From Cunninghamia lanceolata (Eukaryota; Streptophyta; Pinopsida; Cupressales; Cupressaceae), in the NCBI GenBank assembly GCA_027924645.1, contig BSBN01000829.1, positions 7,998,001 to 8,062,000 on the forward strand: a stretch of DNA of 64,000 nt, in the 5' to 3' direction. Below the pieces are notes generated by a model. It was not told the origin of the DNA. It did not search any database and saw nothing but the letters and a program-made list of their open reading frames with translations. Below, piece by piece: positions 57,737-64,000 of the stretch. A program made the position numbers and the translations under genes. Position 1 is the first letter of the stretch. Every line of letters starts with the position of its first letter.

Positions 57737-59700
57737 TCACTTATTTCCATTATCATTCACACCAGTAACTTGTATCATATTAGAGTCGATGAGGTCTTGA
57801 ATTTCATGTTTAATATGCATACATCTTTTAGTATCATGTCCTGGAGAGCGGTGATAGTGACAATAAGCATTAGCATTGAATGAATGTCCTTGTGGCCTAG
57901 TACTGTCGAAAGGATGAGCAACGGGAAACTTCAAAAGATTACTATTCACTACTTGAGTCATTACCAAATGCAGAGAATCTAATAATGGAGTGAATTGTCT
58001 TTGTTCCTATTTGAATTGAAATGGTGCCCGAGGAGGCTTTGAAATAGCAGAAACTTGTGAATGAAAATTATTTGAATGTTTCCCATTGATCTTAATGAAA
58101 TTCTTGTTGTTCTTATTGAATTAATTTTAAGATTTTATAGCTACAAATTAACCAATAGGAGCTGATGAGGTGTGATTCTCATATTGACTAGCCGAAAGTT
58201 GGTAATCTCAGAGAGCTGTGCATAAATGTTGGAAAGAATTATACTTCATCAACAATATTTTATTGCGTATGTTCAGTTGTAGATTCATAATGAATACCTT
58301 CTGAAGATCCTCATCTTTAATTAGATATTGTATTTGTGAGATAAGACCTTGATATCGACTGATGAACTCTGTCAACTTCTCTTTCAAACCTTTTTAACAA
58401 TGAACCAAATCAATCAAGGAAAAAGTGGGTCCAATGTTTGCTTGGAAATGTTGCAAGAATTGATCAACTAATGTGAGAAAGAATTTATTGAATTAGGAGG
58501 TAAAGAGAAAAACCATTCCAAAGTAGTATCTTTGAGAGATGGGGTAAAGAGTTTTTCGAACAATTCCTCATTAAAGAAGAAATCGGTACACATTGTTGTG
58601 AATGTTGCCACATGAGTATTAGGATCACCTTTACCACCATACTTTTTAAAGCGAGGGGTCTCAAATTTGTTGGGCATTGGAGCTCTCAGAATTGCATAGG
58701 ATAAAGGATTGCAAGCCTGATATGTTGGTAAAGTACGTTGAGAAGAAGAGGTGGTCAAGTTTGTCACTTTTTACTGCAAAGAAGACATACTCTGCAAAAG
58801 TTGGTTTAGGAGAGTATCATTCGATGAAGAATTGGCTTGTGGATTTGAGAGAGACAAATTGGATGTTGTGGTTGTGAAATTATAGGGTGGTTGGTGATGA
58901 GCGAAGGTGATAGGTGGTTGAGAATAGTTATGTATTGGTATAGAGACATGAGGTGCATAGATTCGATAGTTAAATGCAATAGCTTTGTAATTATTTCTAG
59001 TAAAGGTTCCCATAGTGGTGGTAGCATTACTACAAGAATGTCAATTGGTGGTGAGAATTGATGATGTAAAAGTGGATATTCTCATAGTCGGTATGCGTGT
59101 GGAAACAGGTGGAGTTATATATGTCGATGTTGATACATTTTGAATGACATTCACACATGGCTAGCTGCTGGTATAATGTTGTGTCCCACTATATGAGCTA
59201 ATCCACAAAGCATATCAACAACTTATTGACCTTCTTGTAATATCCCTCTTATTCCTTCAACAATAGGTATCATTTCTTGCATGAGATGTGCCTTTTCTAC
59301 AAATTGTTGCAATTCAGCTAGTTGTGTGTCCAAATTCTTAGTATTTTCATTAGGCATATGTGAAGCTACATCAATGACATCCTCAAAACCATGAAATGTT
59401 TGTTCTTCCATTGTATTATTGTGTATGATATCTTGTAGAGATGTTGACTCACCCTTTGTAAAATGATTGTATAATGGGTTTTCTGATGTTTGCATATCAG
59501 TACTAGTCAAAGCACTAGAACCCATTAGTCTATGACTTCTCCTTACAAGGATGTTTCTATTAGGGTGGCGGGTTGTACAACTCATGTAAATTCCTACAAC
59601 ACTCAATGCACAAAATAATAAAAAAACCAAAAGGATGAAGGTAGTTATCCTTATTGAAATACACAATGTGTAATTGCAAAATTTGAGATCTGAATGCAAG
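57737..59700 (-). pseudogene. Gag of Ty3/gypsy element F
   Basis: Minus strand, several frames: N-terminal part 59600-59223 (acidic, coiled-coil-like ELQQFVEKAHLMQEMIPIVE), Ser/Asn/Pro-rich linker (59013-58780), capsid-type Retrotrans_gag domain (58700-58200: FETPRFKKYGGKGDPNTHV, LKDTTLEWFFSLP, then KLTEFISRYQGLISQIQ), and a CCHC-like CHYHRSPGHDTKRC (about 57860) followed by IQDLIDSNMI. This is the usual gag order of plant gypsy elements of the Tat/Ogre kind. Frameshifts and stops are present. It ends at 57737, where it meets the plus-strand gag of H. The first residues of the 59223-59699 ORF (hydrophobic) lie in the leader and are not a signal peptide. Confidence 0.75.
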
Positions 59701-60343
59701 ACTGCACGAATTTCATGACAACCAAAGTAAGTAGGATGAAAATAGTACTACACAACAAGATAATATGAATGTATTAAAGGTTTGTTTGAATAGGTGTGAA
59801 TAAAGTGTGTAAATCCTTAATGTTAAAACCACGTTGTGTAATTGAAAATATGCAAATTTTCAAACTAAAGTATTAAATGATGCAAAATTTTGAAAGGAGC
59901 ATTGAAAATATGCTCTAAATTAATGCTATATCTGATTTGAAAGATGTTTATGACAGCAGCAAAATCTAAAATGAGATTTTGACTACAAACCCTAGCTTTT
60001 GGAATTACTAGGTTATATGAAAAATGCAATTTTTTTAAAGAAAAAGCCTAGCAAATGAGATATGCAAATGCAAGGTACTATGAGATCATAAAATGATTGA
60101 ATAATGTAATTTTATCTCAGATCTGATGTAAAAATCATAAAATTAAATGTTTCCAATGATATCCAAAGAAAATAATGCAAAACTAGGCTTTTATGCAAGC
60201 CTAGAATTCCTATTTTTTTCAAATTTTTCAAATATATAAAATATTTTTCAATGTAAGATGGAAAATATGATATGAATTAATGCAAGATCTGATTACAACA
60301 CTTAGTAAGATGTAAGTTTAGTAAAAACATGTGTTCACCAAAA

Positions 60344-61608
60344 TATTAAGAGGTAAAAAGGGGGAAGATGGAATGCATAGATTCACTAGATCAAACCCTT
60401 CTTTCACTCTAACATTCAAGGACAAAGACCGATCCAAGCCACTGAAAGATGGAAGAGGGATCAACTGCTAATCTTTGTGCTTTTGTTTGTCAAGGGAAGA
60501 TAAGATTCAACCAAGATTTTTATCAAACCCTAGACTAAGTATGAAGGAAACCCTAGTTATAACATAATCATATTGAAATAGATAAACAAAAATTTATAGA
60601 AATATGGAAACTAAAAGTACATAGAGGATCAGTAAGATGTTAGAACCTATCTTTTGAAAGAAGAGGTGTCAGAGGACAAATTTGGAAATTACCCAAGTCC
60701 AGATGTTGGATTTTACCAGAGGTCAGAACTGATGAAATGTTGTAGATGATGCCTAGAACTTAGATCTAGAAGCTTAAGGCCCTGTAGACTAGGGTGGCAA
60801 CTGTCCAAGTCTATTTAGGAGGTTTTTCCAGAATTGTTTTCAGATCCTGAAACTCTATTTCCTGCACTTCTTCCCTATAGCTCCACTTTTCCTGAAACCT
60901 GTACCTATAACCTACACACAAGATAAAAAGAGAGGTGTTTGGGGTTGTGGCGTTTAGGAGCTTGTCTCAATCAAGCCCCGAGTTAACATTCAAGCTTTTC
61001 CAACACCGTTGTTAATGAGAGAGCATGCTCTTGTAGAGTAGAGGATAAATATAATCCAAATGATGAAATGATTCAGATGATTTAAATAACAATGATGTCA
61101 CCTCGGAGGTGAATCCCTTGGGTGGATGAAAGCTCTTCAACTCACAAGGAGATGGATGATGATGCCAAATATGCAACAAACACATAAATACAAACACAAA
61201 TCTGCAACAACACAATGAATGCCTTGAATGCTCTTTGCTCCAATATAAATAAGTTTGCAATAGCCATCTATGTGTAAAATGAAGTCATAAACTCACTTAT
61301 GTATGCTTTCTCGCTAACATTTATGAATTTAAATCACAAAGGCCGACAAGAAACATTTTGGAAGGGCCCAAGCTGACATACCAAAAGTTAGTCCCGACCA
61401 ATTAGGAGAAACTGGAGCAATTGGCACCCAAGTCCAAGGGCCTAAATTGGGTCAAGGTTAAGCGAAAGGAGGCCTCAAGGGTCCAAACTTTCATGGGTGT
61501 TGGGGAATTTCCTTTGAGATGATCAATTATAATGTATAATGAAGCAAATAGGATCTAGGAGCTAAACTAGGAGGTAAAAAGGCATGTGGCCACTTTTACT
61601 CCATAACA
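60344..61608 (-). repeat. 5' LTR of element F
   Basis: Begins (minus) TGTTATGGAGTAAAAGTGG and ends TTAATA where relatives have TAACA, a C-to-T change at the last CA. 1,265 bp, against 1,264 for A and 1,222 for B. Confidence 0.75.
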
Positions 61609-62330
61609 CATATGTAAGGTGGAAGTATAGAGGACACTTTCCTTTGTTGTAATAATGAGGGGTTAAGTCTAAAGAGCCCCAATTATCCCTAGACAAGGGG
61701 TTATAAGTTTGAGAAGTAGAAGAAGAGTCATATGATTTCTAGAGAGGTGTATTAGATATATAAGGTATGTCACTCAAAGATGGTGGAGGAAGTATTTTTA
61801 TATCTTTTAGGGAAGAAGTGGGAGCCTTTGTAGAAGTATCAAGGGATGGTTTTTGTGATGTCTCCTTAGTAAATATTTGGGAAAGGGGTGAGGTACATGC
61901 AATTAGGTTAATGAGAGCTTAAGATTAAATAGTTTAATAATGTTGCAAAGGACCTTTGTTGACATATATGGTATAAATTTTATCATTATATATAAATTTT
62001 AAACACTAATAAAGGGTAGATGGGACATCATGCATTTGATGGATTCATCAACAACCAAGAAGGATATTATAAGTGTGTTTACTTAGTGCATGACATGAGA
62101 CAATGTATTGAGAGTGATAAGATCTATTGTGATATACAAGGTAATTGTCGGGCTATAGATTCATGACTAACATTATCAAAACCATGAATAAAGATCTTAG
62201 ATTTATTTAAGTTGGAGTAATTGACATGGACATGATCAAGATAATTGGTACTACAAATATTTAACCATGAGCTATTGTCAATAAGAACCCCTTTAACACC
62301 ATTTTTCTTGTATCTTACAACTATAATTAA
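61609..62330 (-). pseudogene. Aspartic protease remnant of another gypsy element (I)
   Basis: Minus strand from about 62330: GVKGVLIDNSSWLNICSTNY, in which Asp-Asn-Ser stands for the catalytic Asp-x-Gly/Ser site of plant gypsy proteases, then KIFIHGFDNVSHESIARQLP. In a shifted frame YNILLGC is followed by two stops and IHQMHDVPSTL, matching the family's conserved 'YNLLLGRPWIH...VPSTLHQ-LKF' tract. It breaks off at the LTR of F (61608/61609), so F probably inserted just downstream of this protease. The pol part is not in the window. Confidence 0.6.
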
Positions 62331-64000
62331 TGGAAGGACTTCTTGAAGAGTTGATAGTGATGGGATTCCATCTAAAGATAGAAATATCTTATGTACCTAA
62401 GTTTGAACAAGGAAGTGAGTTGATTGAGGAGGGGAGAAGGTTTAATATAGATATTTTGTAGGACTTGCTCAAGGATGGAACTATGAGTAGAATAAGTTTT
62501 GAGGAGGTCTAATAAGAATATTTTAGATTGGGTTGGCTATAATTCATTTTATAAGATCATAATATTTAAGTTTTTTAGTAAGAAGACAAAGTGGAAGTGG
62601 AATTTTGATAGTAGGAGGAAGTGATGTTCAGGTTGATGTTTTTTTCTTATTTTATCAATTGTTGTAGGTATGACTAATAGTATGATAATATTATAGGGGG
62701 AGATTCATGTACTATGATTGGAGTAATAACAACAATGTTGATGGACAAATGTGAAGTGTGGTACTAGTGACATTTGAATCAATATTGGGAGAAACTCTAT
62801 ACCCAGGAAAGAAAGTGGAGGTTGATTTAGATAAATATAGATATGACTTGTTGGGTTGCTTTAAAGCATGTGTGATAATATGTGTGTGATTACAAGAAGA
62901 GACAAGAGGATTCACATTAAGTGAATTGAGACATGATTGAGCAAGGGATGGAGAATGAATATGGGTTAGACCCAACCTTATCATCATGTTTGGAGAACCC
63001 CAAAAACCATAGGATCATCTATGAAATCATTTGACTTGAAAAACTTTTCCTGGATCCCTTTGCTAAATATTTACCTCCTTTTGGCATCTCTATGAGATCC
63101 ATATGGTCCATACTATGCATAGTTACTCTCTACAAATTGTACCTTGCTAGCATCATCTTTATGGTCATACTTATGGCATACCTGAAAAGGTATATTTAAT
63201 AATTTTTTTCTATTTATTGGTAGGTTAATAAAGTCCACATTGGAGCTATGATCCTATACTTATTGATTGCCAAGCTACTATAGACCTACCCCAATACTTT
63301 CCATACCTAGGCACATTGCAAGGTACTAACCAAACTAAGTAGTCAAACCCTAGTTGCTAATGACTGGGCCACACTTGACAATTAGTGATAATATTCATCG
63401 ACAACCCTCTACCTATTTATAGTGGCTTACAAACTCATTACTTTGACCACCCACCTCCTTTAGTGGCCCAAAACCACCTACATACCATAAAAATGGTTTC
63501 AAACATTAAAATGGGTAGTCTTGTAAATTTTAGGTGGTTTTTAAAATTTTTAGGGTGGTTTAAAAATTCTAGGTGGAATCTCCAAATATTCTAAGCATCT
63601 TCATGTTTTGTAGTTTCTTGGTGATGATAAGTTGTTTCTGCATTATCATAAATGGTTTTTAAATGTCCTTGGATGGTTTGGTGTTTTACTAACATCAACA
63701 TTATGTTAACAACCTTCCTCTCTAACCCTACCACTTCACCATTTGCACGTTTTATTTTGCATGATCTTCAAGGGCCTCATTCTCACTCATCTGAATAATT
63801 TTGGCTTCAAGTCTTTCTTCATTAGTTAGTGGTGGTGAGTTTTGAGGGTGGGATTTGGAGGTTCATTTGTAGGTGGGTTTCAATAGAGAACTCATATTCT
63901 TTCATTTTCTATATTCACAAAAATATACTTATTCTACTTATGTTTTAAAAAAAATCTTATACCCTAAACATAAAATAGAAAAATAACAAAAAATTAAAAA
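62331..64000. other. No confident feature; probably upstream part of element I
   Basis: Minus-strand frames next to the protease continue as GIPSLSTLQEVLPLIIVVRY to about 62400, the usual spacer before protease in this lineage. The ORFs 62712-62987 (minus) and 63385-63594 (plus) show no recognisable domain. Near 63475-63600 the word AGGTGGTTTTTAAAATTTTT and relatives recur, a weak local repeat. Confidence 0.35.

Larger units (their letters stand above)
57737..61608 (-). mobile_element. Element F: 5' half of an LTR element with gag
   Basis: Minus strand: LTR 61608-60344, primer-site-like TTTTGGTGAACAC, leader 60330-59700, gag to 57737. It belongs with A, B and D by LTR and leader sequence and is the only one of the four that still shows gag, which places the family in Ty3/gypsy. 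The 3' half is lost at the junction with H. Confidence 0.72.

Noticed and set aside
59223..59699. Membrane or secreted protein suggested by the hydrophobic N-terminus
   Set aside because: The hydrophobic part translates the AT-rich leader of element F; the acidic remainder is the gag N-terminal region.
62712..62987. Minus-strand 91-codon ORF as a gene
   Set aside because: No recognisable domain; lies upstream of a decayed gypsy protease and ends in a Leu run from low-complexity DNA.

Overview
This looks like intergenic DNA from a large, repeat-rich seed-plant genome. A gymnosperm, possibly a conifer, is my best guess. The reasons are layered, heavily decayed LTR retrotransposons of several lineages, LTRs of 1.1 to 3.5 kb, AT-rich spacers, and no recognisable host gene, rRNA or tRNA gene in 64 kb. 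The species call is inference. Nothing in the window encodes a clearly functional host protein; every coding trace I recognise is from a transposable element, and most are broken by stop codons.

Layout. (1) 805 to about 14560: a minus-strand LTR element (A), 3' LTR 805-2068 and 5' LTR from 13805. It is split by a complete plus-strand element (C, 2909-10338) with 1.1-kb LTRs and a perfect 5-bp target duplication (ATAAA). C carries a gag remnant with four tandem CCHC knuckles and a ~1,080-codon unknown reading frame where pol should be. (2) About 14640-17812: minus-strand relative D (5' internal region plus LTR). (3) 17844-18590: the first part of a plus-strand related LTR (E), which runs into (4) 18591-27100, six tandem ~1.4-kb units that appear to be built from the downstream part of that LTR. 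Each unit holds a 21-bp minisatellite rich in the plant telo-box sequence. (5) About 27700-42120: an old minus-strand Ty1/copia element (G). Its RNase H region holds a SINE-like insertion (28803-29186, 13-bp target duplications), and its pol is split by a 9.9-kb large retrotransposon derivative (L, 29535-39413) with 3.5-kb LTRs, a tRNA-Met-type primer site and TAAAA target duplications. (6) 42833-43041: a foldback element. (7) 43309-50870: an unknown coding remnant (K) interrupted by element B (44116 to about 50509), which is of the A/D/F family and carries its own acidic ORF. (8) 50870-55960: mostly uninterpretable, probably LTR or leader of H. (9) 55967-57735: Ty3/gypsy gag of element H, joined tail to tail at about 57736 with the gag of minus-strand element F (57737-61608; LTR 60344-61608). 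(10) 61609-62330: a minus-strand gypsy protease remnant (I) that F seems to have entered. (11) 62331-64000: no confident feature.

Nothing here works as a pathway. The content is a record of insertion order (A before C; G before SINE and L; K before B; I before F), of decay dominated by C-to-T type stop codons, and of an LTR segment amplifying into a satellite-like array. Coordinates of LTR ends given to the base come from matching termini, primer sites and target duplications; those marked 'about' are judged by eye.
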